Assembly: GCF_016734765.1 (NCBI RefSeq)
Contig: NZ_JAERQE010000005.1
Span: 1-64,000, forward strand
Length of the DNA stretch: 64,000 nt
Reading direction: 5' to 3'
Source: Microvirga soli
GTDB taxonomy: Bacteria > Pseudomonadota > Alphaproteobacteria > Rhizobiales > Beijerinckiaceae
The position numbers and the translations under genes are program-made. The number at the start of each line of letters is the position of its first letter. The stretch's first letter is position 1. The notes under the pieces were generated by a model. It was not told where the DNA came from and did no database searches. It saw nothing but the letters and a program-made list of their open reading frames with translations. This document shows, one piece after another, positions 37,377 through 45,536 of this stretch.

Positions 37377-37405
37377 AGGCCGCCGGGAAATCCGGCGGCC
37401 TCTTT
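37377..37405 (+). terminator. Rho-independent terminator
   Basis: A 10-bp perfect stem (37377-37386 with 37392-37401) with a 5-nt loop is followed by CTTT. It ends the FAH-VOC transcript and may also act for the convergent DUF4142 gene. Confidence 0.75.
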
Positions 37406-37419
37406 GCAAAAAAGCGGAT

Positions 37420-37953
37420 TTACATGCCGCGGCCGCCTCCGGCGATACTCTGCGCATGCTGCAGATGCATCTGCAGGTTCGGCAGGGTCTGACGGGCAAA
37501 GGCCGCCAGCGGAGGAACATCGCCGTTGGACGCGTAGGACGAGAACAGGGCCACGGCTTCCTGATGGGCCATGACCTGAAGGTCCATATAGGCTGAGTCG
37601 AAATCGGTCGCCGTCTGGAGCGAAGCCAACATCTGCTGGTGACGCGGGATCATCGTAGGCTGCGGCATCGGCAGGCCGGAGCGGCGCAGGACGGCCGCCA
37701 TCCGGCGGGTTGCGAGGTTATGATCGCGGATCATCTGCCGGGCGAAGCGGCGCACCTCGGGGTTCCGTGCGCGCTGGAGCGCAAGCTGGCTCGACTCGAT
37801 CTCCAGGAGATTGGACGAAACTGCGGTCGGCACGAATTCTGCCGCCGTAGTGACGGCCATCGGGGCCGGGGTCGGGGCTGACGTCATGGGCGTCATGCAG
37901 CCGGCAACGCCGAGTGCCATGGCACCGGCGACAAGAGCGATCTTGAGGTTCAT
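37420..37953 (-). CDS. DUF4142 domain lipoprotein
   Basis: 177-residue protein with a lipoprotein signal (MNLKIALVAGAMALGVAGC, Cys about residue 19). A Pro/Ala linker leads to a four-helix, ferritin-like DUF4142 domain (about 40-170): NLLEIESSQLALQRA and FARQMIRDHNLATRRM are the helices that normally hold His/Glu residues. The biological role is unknown; relatives are often induced by stress. ATG at 37953 has AAGGGAACC upstream. It is divergent from the DUF533 gene. Confidence 0.85.
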   Translation of the reverse strand: MNLKIALVAGAMALGVAGCMTPMTSAPTPAPMAVTTAAEFVPTAVSSNLLEIESSQLALQRARNPEVRRFARQMIRDHNLATRRMAAVLRRSGLPMPQPTMIPRHQQMLASLQTATDFDSAYMDLQVMAHQEAVALFSSYASNGDVPPLAAFARQTLPNLQMHLQHAQSIAGGGRGM

Positions 37954-38137
37954 CGGGGGTTCCCTTCCTGCGCCCGGTCCGAACGGCCGAGCTGACGGCT
38001 CCTCAACCAGGGAACGCGCCTCAAGTTCCGACCAAGCTGTCTGAATTCCTAACCAATCGGTGAACGCCGCCCTTCGGAACTCTTGGAATTGCCCTGCCTT
38101 TTCCTGGTGCACATCATCAAGCACAGGGAGAATACCC

Positions 38138-38890
38138 ATGAATCTCGGCAGCATCATCGACGGCCTCATGCGCAGCCAGGGGTCGCACAATGGGCGCAGG
38201 CCGCAGCAAGGCGGCCTTGGCGGCATGCTCGGCGGATCCGGAGGCCTCGGCTCCCAGATTCCGGGCGGCATGGGCGGTTTGGCGGCGGGAAGCCTCCTGT
38301 CCCTGATCCTGGGTTCCCGCGGCGGGCGCTCGGCGGGCGGCTCGCTGATGAAGGCTGGTGGCCTCGCGGTGCTCGCGAGCGTTGCCTTCAAGGCTTATCA
38401 GGATTGGCAGGCCAATCAGGCGCCGGCCACTGGGCGGCCTGGAAGCGTACCCGCGCAACCGCCCGCCGGCAGCGGCTTCCACCTCGAAGAGGAGAAGGAC
38501 AAGAACGGCCATGAGATGGGTCTCGCCCTCGTGCAGGCCATGATATCGGCGGCGAAATCCGACGGGCACCTGGATGGCGAGGAAAGCACCCGGATCCAGG
38601 AGCAGATCCAGCAGCTCGGCCTCGGCAACGCGGAGAAAGGCTTCCTGCTCGACATGATGGGCAAGCCTGCGGACGCCGCCGCCATCGCCCGCCTCCCCAA
38701 GACCAAGGAGCAGGCCGCTGAGCTCTATGTGGCCTCGCGGGTGGCCATCGGCGACGCGGATACGCCCGAAGAGAAGGCCTATCTCGACCGCCTCGTGGCG
38801 TTGATGGACCTGCCTGCCGATCTGGTTACCCATCTCGATGCGCAGATCGGCGCCGTCCGCCAGACGGTCGCAGCGGGCACGGGAGTCTGA
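38138..38890 (+). CDS. DUF533 / TerB-like protein (YebE type)
   Basis: 250-residue protein. The first 70 residues are Gly-rich ([15 protein letters not shown]) with a hydrophobic stretch ([13 protein letters not shown] and [12 protein letters not shown]), possibly membrane-associated. The C-terminal part (about 130-245) is helical and contains [20 protein letters not shown], the TerB-like acidic motif, and [15 protein letters not shown]. It matches DUF533 (YebE in E. coli), of unknown function. ATG at 38138 has AGGGAG upstream. The dodecin gene follows after 68 bp. Confidence 0.85.
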   Translation: MNLGSIIDGLMRSQGSHNGRRPQQGGLGGMLGGSGGLGSQIPGGMGGLAAGSLLSLILGSRGGRSAGGSLMKAGGLAVLASVAFKAYQDWQANQAPATGRPGSVPAQPPAGSGFHLEEEKDKNGHEMGLALVQAMISAAKSDGHLDGEESTRIQEQIQQLGLGNAEKGFLLDMMGKPADAAAIARLPKTKEQAAELYVASRVAIGDADTPEEKAYLDRLVALMDLPADLVTHLDAQIGAVRQTVAAGTGV

Positions 38891-38958
38891 CCCAACCGAC
38901 GAGGCTCCACCGAACACCCATGGAGCCTCGCCTTCCTCCAGGATTCATGGAGCGCGTC

Positions 38959-39174
38959 ATGAGCGACCACGTCTACAAGATCGTCGAACTCGTCGGCTCG
39001 TCGGAGACCAGCATCGAGGATGCCATTCAGACCGCGATCCGGCGGGCGAACGAGACCTTGCGAAACCTGCGCTGGTTCGAAGTCACCCAAACCCGCGGCC
39101 ATGTCGAGAACGGCGAGGTGCACCACTATCAGGTGGTGCTCAAAGCCGGGTTCACGCTGGAGGCGGGCGGGTAG
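38959..39174 (+). CDS. dodecin family flavin-binding protein
   Basis: 71-residue dodecin, a small protein forming hollow dodecamers that store flavin or CoA in the cytosol. It has the family pattern: [20 protein letters not shown] helix, [17 protein letters not shown] with the Trp and Gln that sandwich flavins, and the strand [15 protein letters not shown] at 38959 is preceded by GGAG; an in-frame ATG four codons upstream is less likely. A decayed copy of its 3' half lies at 41737-41841. Confidence 0.92.
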   Translation: MSDHVYKIVELVGSSETSIEDAIQTAIRRANETLRNLRWFEVTQTRGHVENGEVHHYQVVLKAGFTLEAGG

Positions 39175-39181
39175 AGTGCCA

Positions 39182-39212
39182 GGCTGCAGCAAGCATAAGC
39201 CTCGCTGCAGCC
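39182..39212. terminator. hairpin between dodecin and RTX genes
   Basis: A 9-bp perfect stem (39182-39190 with 39204-39212) and a 13-nt loop lie between two convergent genes. There is no T-tract, so it is a weak terminator candidate. Confidence 0.35.
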
Positions 39213-39224
39213 GCATTGCCGACC

Positions 39225-41228
39225 TCAGATCACGTAGAAGTCGTGGTAGGCGAGCTTGGTTTTGTTAGTCAGCGTCGCGATGTGAATCTGCGCCTTCGAT
39301 CCCGTTCCGTCCTGATCGTAGTACAGCTTGCCGGATTTCTTGTCGTAGACGATCCGGTCCTCCGCATCCTTCGCCTTGTTGTTCTGCACAAACATATCGC
39401 TCTTGAACTTCTTTGGCTTCGATGCGGTGCCGGATCCCAGCTTGGTGAAGTACAGGTTGTCCAGGTGGATGCTGTCATCCTGAGAACGAAAGTCGGTGAT
39501 CTTATCCACGTTCGTGCGCTTGTTAGCGCGTGTGTCGAACACGAACACGTCCTTGCCCACGCCCCCTTGAAGCAGGTCGTTACCAAGTCCGCCGTTGATC
39601 CTGTCGTTGCCTGAATCGCCACTGAGCTCATCGTTGCCGAGATCGCCGCCCAGCTGATCGTTGCCCGATCCGCCCGCGATCCTGTCATTGCCGCCACTGC
39701 CCCTGAAGATGTCAGCGAACTGGCCGCCATAAAATGTGTCCGCGGCTGCCGTACCGGTCAGGTTCTCGCTGGCCACATCCGCTACCTGAATCTCTACCCA
39801 CTGCTCGTACGAAGCACCAAGTGAATCCTTGACCTGCACCTTGATCCGGTGCGACTGCGCCTGCTCGTAGTCGATTCTGAAGCCATCCTTGACCGTGATC
39901 GCACCCGACGCACTCAGAGCGAAGCGGCCGCCGTCATCGTTGAGCAAGGTAAAGGTGTAGTCATTACCCGGCTCGAGTGCTTTAACTTTGAGCTGCCCTG
40001 CAGGCGTAGAGATGGCGGCGCCTTCGGCCACAGGCTGTCCGGTCAGAATCAGGCCTGTGGGCGTAGTGGGCCCAACCTTCTGGCCCTCCGCCGAGAACCG
40101 CTGCTGATAGATGTCGGAATCTGAGGACCAGGTAACAACCCATCCCCCATCGGACAAAGATGTAACCGCAGGCTCACCTTGCTGAGCTTCAGTGGTGGTA
40201 TTCACAATGATCTCACCACCGACAGCCTGTCCGGCCACATTGTAGCGCTGCTGGATAATTCCGAAACTGGAACCGTCCTGCCATTCTGAAATCCACGTAA
40301 CAACCCAACCGCCATCCGCGAGACCGGCGACAGAAGGAGCGGATTGGATCGCGGCTGTCGTGGTGTTGACTAGAGTGGCCTTCCCTGCGGCGTCTCCACC
40401 GGCTGCAAATCGCTGTTGGTAGATATCCTCCGCATCGCTATTAGAATTGCGAAAGATCCAGGTAACCAGCCATCCTCCGTCTTCAAGGGCAGTGACGACA
40501 GGATCGGGTGTGCCCGTGGAGCTCAAGCCATTGACCTTGACCTCTCCGCCGCGCTTGGTGCCATCCTCATTGTAGCGCTGCTGATACACACCCCATAGTT
40601 TGTCAACAGGGTTGATGGATTCCCAAACGACGATCCATCCACCACCGTTCAGATGTACGGTGACAGGATCTCTTTGCGCATTGCCTGTCGTGGAGTTGAC
40701 CTGCTCCTCGGCACTGGCTTCTTGACCTTGGGCCGTATAGCGCTTCTGGTAAACGCCCGCGTCACTTCCATCTTGGCCGTTTGAGCTCCATGTCACCAGC
40801 CAGCCGCCATTTGAAAGCCCAATAACGGACGGCGTATATTGTGCCGTGGCTGAGGGACTGTTCACCGGGATGTCGCCAGTGACCTCCTTGCCGAAGGCAT
40901 TGTAGCAGCGTGCGTAAACGTCAAGACTGCCGTCGCTCCCAACAGAGGTCCAGACAACAACCCAGCCGCCGCCCTTGAGGGCCGCAACCGAGGACTGGTA
41001 TTGAGCATTGGGGATTGTGTCATTCACCCTTGTCTCAACGCCAACTCTTGCTCCATCAGCCGCATAGCGTTGCTGGTAGATGTTCTGGCCACCCCCAGCA
41101 GTGCGATCATTGGAGGTCCATGTGACGATCCAGCCTCCGTCTGCCAAATAGGCTATCGAAGAATCTTCCTGGACATCGTTGAGGTTGGTGTTGACGCGCG
41201 TTTCGCCTCTCTTATCGACAACAGGCAT
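39225..41228 (-). CDS. large RTX-type calcium-binding secreted protein
   Basis: 667-residue protein. Residues about 1-380 hold seven degenerate repeats of about 50 residues, each with GGW-(I/V/L)-V-x-W and IYQQRY-(A/N)-x-G followed by VN, probably a beta-propeller-like or adhesin-like array. A cadherin-like domain (about 395-490) precedes an RTX block (about 500-560; GGSGNDQLGGDLGNDELSG and GNDLLQG) and a typical C-terminal segment ending in HDFYVI. There is no N-terminal signal, as for type I-secreted proteins. No type I secretion genes are nearby. Base use is less GC-rich than neighbours, compatible with transfer or rapid evolution. Ligand and role are unknown. Confidence 0.88.
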   Translation of the reverse strand: MPVVDKRGETRVNTNLNDVQEDSSIAYLADGGWIVTWTSNDRTAGGGQNIYQQRYAADGARVGVETRVNDTIPNAQYQSSVAALKGGGWVVVWTSVGSDGSLDVYARCYNAFGKEVTGDIPVNSPSATAQYTPSVIGLSNGGWLVTWSSNGQDGSDAGVYQKRYTAQGQEASAEEQVNSTTGNAQRDPVTVHLNGGGWIVVWESINPVDKLWGVYQQRYNEDGTKRGGEVKVNGLSSTGTPDPVVTALEDGGWLVTWIFRNSNSDAEDIYQQRFAAGGDAAGKATLVNTTTAAIQSAPSVAGLADGGWVVTWISEWQDGSSFGIIQQRYNVAGQAVGGEIIVNTTTEAQQGEPAVTSLSDGGWVVTWSSDSDIYQQRFSAEGQKVGPTTPTGLILTGQPVAEGAAISTPAGQLKVKALEPGNDYTFTLLNDDGGRFALSASGAITVKDGFRIDYEQAQSHRIKVQVKDSLGASYEQWVEIQVADVASENLTGTAAADTFYGGQFADIFRGSGGNDRIAGGSGNDQLGGDLGNDELSGDSGNDRINGGLGNDLLQGGVGKDVFVFDTRANKRTNVDKITDFRSQDDSIHLDNLYFTKLGSGTASKPKKFKSDMFVQNNKAKDAEDRIVYDKKSGKLYYDQDGTGSKAQIHIATLTNKTKLAYHDFYVI

Positions 41229-41266
41229 GGTTTGGTCCCTCCCCTCGATTCACAATCTGCTACGAC

Positions 41267-41295
41267 AAATAACGCAACGTTATATTAAATTGCAA
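41267..41295 (-). promoter_or_regulatory. candidate promoter of the RTX gene
   Basis: On the minus strand TTGCAA (41290-41295) and TTATTT (41267-41272) are separated by 17 bp in an AT-rich stretch. It lies 39 bp upstream of the ATG; a strong GAGGGGAGGG ribosome site follows. Confidence 0.35.
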
Positions 41296-41574
41296 GTGGG
41301 TATGGGATTTCATTCAGTGTTCGCTGGGTAGATGATCTAAAACTCTAATCCACTGAAGAGCTTAGACGGATCCGATGATTGCCACGATTAGCCCGACGAG
41401 AAGATCGATACAAAGGCGAATGCAGCTCCTTTTGAGGAGCAACGCGAATTCATCAGACATGGAGCAAGAGAAAGCTCGGTTCCGAGGCCGGTGCCAGCAC
41501 TAGGTAATACCCTGCCGATCAGCTTCAGCAGGACGAGTCTAGCAGATGGCGAAGAAGTCTTAGGACTTAGGGAA

Positions 41575-41655
41575 GGCCTTGCTGGCAGGGTGGCGATCTT
41601 CACCTCGGCTTTGGAACCGGCGCTGTCCTGGTCATGGTAAAGGGTGGAGCAGAAA
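41575..41655 (-). pseudogene. remnant of a second RTX-type gene (3' end)
   Basis: Read on the minus strand, TLYHDQDSAGSKAEVKIATL matches KLYYDQDGTGSKAQIHIATL near the C-terminus of the intact RTX protein (39225-41228). No intact frame surrounds it; the matching block stops near 41655, and the downstream frame is unrelated. It is a fragment left after duplication or exchange. Confidence 0.75.
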
Positions 41656-41736
41656 GGGCATACTCGCCTCGCCTATGCCGGCGCTCTGATCAGTGAGCGT
41701 GAGGACAACCCAACCGTCGGCGGTCCGCGCGAGAAA

Positions 41737-41841
41737 GCATGGATCGAGGTCATCCAGACCCGCGGCCATGTGGAGGACGGCGAAGTCCGCCATTATCAGG
41801 TGGTTCTGAAGGCTGGGTTCACGCTGGGAGCGGGCAGCTGA
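41737..41841 (+). pseudogene. 3' fragment of a dodecin gene
   Basis: The frame encodes WIEVIQTRGHVEDGEVRHYQ and then [13 protein letters not shown], matching the last half of the intact dodecin at 38959-39174. The conserved first half is missing; upstream sequence is unrelated. A hairpin (41830-41838 with 41845-41853) overlaps the stop codon. An in-frame ATG at 41644 would give a 65-residue protein, but it lacks dodecin's N-terminal helix and is probably not functional. Confidence 0.8.
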
Positions 41842-41863
41842 CGGGCTGCCCGCCGCTCACGCC

Positions 41864-42829
41864 CTACTTCACCTCGGTTTCGTAGATGTACAGGGTGGAC
41901 TTGTCGTCCTCGGGCATGAAGTAGCCGCGGATTCCTGCGTCGCTCGCCTCCATCCAGACCGGGTTGTGGGTCATGTCCATTCCGGATGCGGCCCAGAGCA
42001 GCACCGGTGTCTGGAACAGCGGGCGCCCGTCGGCAAGGCTCACGAGATCGAGCCCGCCCAGGCGGAACGGAGCGGCATCGGGCGTGACCCGCATCTCCGT
42101 GACGCCGGAGCACAGCATGCGGCTTTTGCCGACATATTTGCAGTCCTGGTAGTCGAGATAGTGCGACGTGTTGAGCGCCCTCAACTTCTCGGGCGCTTCG
42201 CTCGCATTGGTGGGCTTTCCGGACGCATCGAGCGACCAGCGGTAGAAGCGGCGGGAACCCCAGCTCACCCCATGCAGGGACTTGTCCTCGGTATTGTGCA
42301 CCACGCCTCCGACATGATCGGCAAAGCGGAACATCTCTTCCGCCTTCATGGTCTCCGGATCGACACGATAGATGATGGAGCGGCTATTCGGCCGATACTC
42401 GGCCACCGGAACCCAGATATACTTGCCATCGTAGTCGATCCCGCCCGGATGATAGATCGTGCCTTCGCCAAGGGTGATGTCGGCGATCAGGTTGCCCTTC
42501 ATGTCGATCTTGAACAGGTGCCCGACACCCGCGCCAGTATCCCGGTCATAGCCGTCTACAGGTTGCGGGAACCGCTTGGTCGGTTGCTGGATCTCCACCG
42601 AGGACACGAACAGCGTGTCGCCGATCTTCACCATGCCCTGCGGGTGATGGGTGAGGAAGTTGATGGGCACGGCGGAAATAGGCTTCCACTGCGTGCCGCG
42701 CGACAGCTTCGCCACGCGGTCGGCAAGAACATCCCGGTCCGGCTCCGCGGCCATAAGCGCCGAGGGCAAAACCTCTAGGCAGAGCATCGTCAGAATCGTG
42801 GTCAGGCAACGTCTCGAAAAGCCGTCCAT
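41864..42829 (-). CDS. secreted propeller-like protein (DUF6454-like)
   Basis: 321-residue protein with a Sec signal peptide (about 1-27, ending LMAA). The rest has repeated beta-strand blades: GMVKIGDTLFVSS, GHLFKIDMKGNLIADI, HPGGIDYDGKYIWVPV, GVSWGSRRFYRWSLD, and others. This suggests a five- to seven-bladed propeller, like the family known as DUF6454 (name from memory). No catalytic site is evident. ATG at 42829 has GGAGGAA upstream. It converges on the dodecin remnant. Confidence 0.75.
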   Translation of the reverse strand: MDGFSRRCLTTILTMLCLEVLPSALMAAEPDRDVLADRVAKLSRGTQWKPISAVPINFLTHHPQGMVKIGDTLFVSSVEIQQPTKRFPQPVDGYDRDTGAGVGHLFKIDMKGNLIADITLGEGTIYHPGGIDYDGKYIWVPVAEYRPNSRSIIYRVDPETMKAEEMFRFADHVGGVVHNTEDKSLHGVSWGSRRFYRWSLDASGKPTNASEAPEKLRALNTSHYLDYQDCKYVGKSRMLCSGVTEMRVTPDAAPFRLGGLDLVSLADGRPLFQTPVLLWAASGMDMTHNPVWMEASDAGIRGYFMPEDDKSTLYIYETEVK

Positions 42830-43014
42830 CGCGTTCCTCCATCAGTGATGATCCGCTTCTAGCGAGCGGGTGATGTCACTTTAGTGTCGCGCGCTGTTCC
42901 TCTGCAATAATGATAGACCTCAAGGGATATTTATCTGACCCTACTCCCGACCACTCAATTGCCATCAGTTTCAGACGACAGGATCACAGCCTTTGATCTT
43001 GCTAAATAATAGAT

Positions 43015-43035
43015 TATCGTAATTAAGTTACGATA
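43015..43035 (+). promoter_or_regulatory. perfect palindrome upstream of an orphan gene
   Basis: TATCGTAA, 5 nt, TTACGATA: perfect 8-bp arms. It ends 25 bp before the GTG of the next gene in an AT-rich promoter region, the usual place of a repressor site. A CTCCC...GGGAG pair follows between it and the start codon. Confidence 0.5.
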
Positions 43036-43060
43036 CTCCCGATCGTTATGGGAGAGATAA

Positions 43061-43516
43061 GTGCGCCTGTTCCTTATCATTTCAGTTTGTCTCGCTGCCA
43101 TACCTGTTGGGATCATTGCAGTTTTGACTATGGCTATGTGGCTATCCGATCATACGCATGAGTTCGGACCATTGGATCCTCGCTACGTGCTTCTCATCCA
43201 TGGAACGGATGTGGCAAGGCTAGACTTGCTTGAGCCGATCAGCGGCAGCGTGCGCTATATTGCTCAAGGTGAGGAGGGCAACTCCCCGGCCCGTGCTTTC
43301 ATGATTTTCAAAACAGGGATTCCACCCGAACAGGTTGCTCAGACATACGAAACGCGCTGCATCTCGATTGGATTAAATTCGCAACGTGAGCCCCAAGAAG
43401 GCAACGAACTCGTCGTCAGTTGCGACGGCTCAAGTAGCGAACTCGGCATTAGAGCAAGCCGATCAGGCGATGTAACAGATGTAATGGTTGGTGGATGGCT
43501 TTACCAACGCCGTTGA
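43061..43516 (+). CDS. low-GC hypothetical protein with N-terminal membrane helix
   Basis: 151-residue protein starting at GTG 43061, with GGGAGAGATAA upstream. A hydrophobic segment (LIISVCLAAIPVGIIAVLTM, residues about 4-26) anchors or exports it; the remainder (about 35-150) is a small soluble domain containing two cysteines (ETRCISIG and VVSCDGSS) that could form a disulfide. GC content is visibly below that of its neighbours and codon use differs, so it may be acquired. I recognise no family. Confidence 0.7.
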   Translation: MRLFLIISVCLAAIPVGIIAVLTMAMWLSDHTHEFGPLDPRYVLLIHGTDVARLDLLEPISGSVRYIAQGEEGNSPARAFMIFKTGIPPEQVAQTYETRCISIGLNSQREPQEGNELVVSCDGSSSELGIRASRSGDVTDVMVGGWLYQRR

Positions 43517-43534
43517 ATTTTTGCCCTCAATGCC

Positions 43535-45343
43535 TCAGCCCTCCAGCTCCTCGCGCAACACCTCCAGTTCCAGCCACCGCTCTTCCGCCGCGTGCAGCTC
43601 CGTCTGCAAGTGCGTGAGCGCATCCATCGCCTTCTGGAAGCGTGCCGGGTCGCGGGAATAGAGCTCCGCATCGGCGAGGATCTCCTGAACCTTGGCGATC
43701 TTGGCCTCCAGCTCCTCCATGCGTTTGGGGAGCGTCTTCAGGTCGTGCTGCTCGTTGAAGGAGAGCTTGCGCTTGTTCTGCGCCGGTGGCGAGGCGGCTG
43801 GCTTGTCGGCGTTTCTCGGCTTGGCCTCCTTCTCGACCACACGCGCCTGAACGCCGCGGCCGCGCTGGGCCACCATGTCTGTGTAGCCGCCCGCATATTC
43901 GAGCCAGCGCCCCTCGCCTTCCGACACCAGGACGGAGCTCGCGGTGCGGTCGAGGAAGTCGCGGTCGTGGCTCACCAGAATCACGGTGCCGGAATAATCC
44001 TGGATCATCTCTTCCAGAAGATCGAGGGTCTCCAAGTCGAGGTCGTTGGTGGGCTCATCGAGCACCAGGAGATTGGAAGGCTGCGCCAGGGCGCGGGCCA
44101 GCATGAGGCGGTTGCGCTCGCCGCCGGAGAGAACGCCCACGGGGGTGCGGGCCTGTTCGGGCGAGAACAGGAAGTCCTTCATGTAGCCGATCACGTGCTT
44201 GGTCTGGCCGCCGATGGTGACCGTGTCGCCGCGCCCGCCGGTGAGCGTCTCGGCCACGGTGGCGTCGGGATCGAGGCTAGCCCGGCGCTGGTCGAGGGTG
44301 ACCATCTGCAGGTTGGCGCCGAGGCGCACCCTTCCCTCGTCAGGCGCGAGAACACCCGTGAGCATGTTGATGAGGGTCGTCTTGCCGGCGCCGTTCGGCC
44401 CGATGATGCCGAGCCGGTCTCCGCGCAGGACACGTAAGGAAAGGTTCGACACGATGGGCCGGTCATAAGCTTTCGAGATGCCTTCCGCCTCGACCACGAG
44501 GGTTCCGGACTGCTCGGCCTCGGCGAGACTGATGTTCACCGTGCCGACGGCACGATTGCGCTCGCGGAATTGCTGGCGCATGGCGTGAAGATTGCCGAGG
44601 CGTCGCACGTTGCGCTTGCGCCGGGCGGTCACGCCGTAGCGAAGCCAGTCGGCCTCGGCCACCAGCTTGCGCCCGAGCTTGTGATGCTCGGCCTCCTCCT
44701 GCTCCAGCACCTGATCGCGCCATTCCTCGAAATGGGAAAAGCCCCGGTCCATGCGCCGCGTCCGGCCCCGGTCGAGCCAGACAGTGGCCTGGGACAGGCT
44801 CTCCAGAAAGCGGCGGTCGTGGCTGATGAGGACAAGGGCCGAGCGCAGGCTCTTCAGCTCGCCTTCGAGCCACTCGATCACCGGCAGGTCCAGGTGGTTC
44901 GTCGGCTCGTCGAGGAGCAGGATGTCGGGCTCGGGCGCCAGCACATGGGCAAGCGCCGCCCGGCGGGCCTCGCCGCCGGAGAGATCGGCAGGCTTTTCTT
45001 CCCCAGTCAGCCCCAGCTGCTCCAGCAGATAGCGCGCCCGGTAAGGCTCGTCGCCCGGTCCCAGACCCGCCTCCACATAAGCGAGCGTGGTGGGATAGGC
45101 GGAGAGGTCAGGCTCCTGGGCGAGATAGCGGACGGTCGCGCCCGGCTGCACGAAGCGCTTGCCGCGGTCGGCCTCGATCTGCCCGGCGGCGATCTTCAGC
45201 AGGGTGGATTTTCCCGAGCCGTTGCGGCCCACGAGGCAGGCCCGCTCCCCAGGGGAAACGGAGAGTTCCGCACTCTCGATGAGGGGCGTGCCGCCGAAGG
45301 TGAGAGCGATATCCTGAAGGGACAGAAGAGGAGGAAGTGCCAT
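43535..45343 (-). CDS. uup: ABC-F family ATPase (Uup-like)
   Basis: 602-residue cytosolic protein with two ABC domains and no membrane part. Domain 1 has Walker A GRNGSGKST (about 38-46) and LSGGEARRAAL; domain 2 has GPNGAGKTT and LSGGERNRLML; both have DEPTNHLD/DEPTNDLD Walker B ends. A linker and a C-terminal coiled coil (about 530-600, KRKLSFNEQHDLK onward) fit Uup. ABC-F proteins act on the ribosome; Uup is linked to ribosome function and to low precise transposon excision in E. coli. The stop converges on the low-GC orphan gene with an 18-nt gap. Confidence 0.88.
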   Translation of the reverse strand: MALPPLLSLQDIALTFGGTPLIESAELSVSPGERACLVGRNGSGKSTLLKIAAGQIEADRGKRFVQPGATVRYLAQEPDLSAYPTTLAYVEAGLGPGDEPYRARYLLEQLGLTGEEKPADLSGGEARRAALAHVLAPEPDILLLDEPTNHLDLPVIEWLEGELKSLRSALVLISHDRRFLESLSQATVWLDRGRTRRMDRGFSHFEEWRDQVLEQEEAEHHKLGRKLVAEADWLRYGVTARRKRNVRRLGNLHAMRQQFRERNRAVGTVNISLAEAEQSGTLVVEAEGISKAYDRPIVSNLSLRVLRGDRLGIIGPNGAGKTTLINMLTGVLAPDEGRVRLGANLQMVTLDQRRASLDPDATVAETLTGGRGDTVTIGGQTKHVIGYMKDFLFSPEQARTPVGVLSGGERNRLMLARALAQPSNLLVLDEPTNDLDLETLDLLEEMIQDYSGTVILVSHDRDFLDRTASSVLVSEGEGRWLEYAGGYTDMVAQRGRGVQARVVEKEAKPRNADKPAASPPAQNKRKLSFNEQHDLKTLPKRMEELEAKIAKVQEILADAELYSRDPARFQKAMDALTHLQTELHAAEERWLELEVLREELEG

Positions 45344-45536
45344 TCCCGGTCACCTGACACCTCTTTGCCGCGGATGCAAGGCCGCTCCTATGTTCCCGCT
45401 TTGATGGACGAACCGGTCGGCGCGGATCCACAGGGCTACGGCGCCTAAAACCGGGCCACTTTGCCTCCGACGCGCCACAAGGGTGGACGCTTAGCCATCT
45501 TTATGGTCCCCTAGTGCAGTTAAGCTGAGCGTCTGC

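Noticed and set aside
41644-41841. Functional 65-residue dodecin paralogue
   Set aside because: Only the second half matches dodecin; the N-terminal helix needed for the fold is replaced by unrelated sequence.
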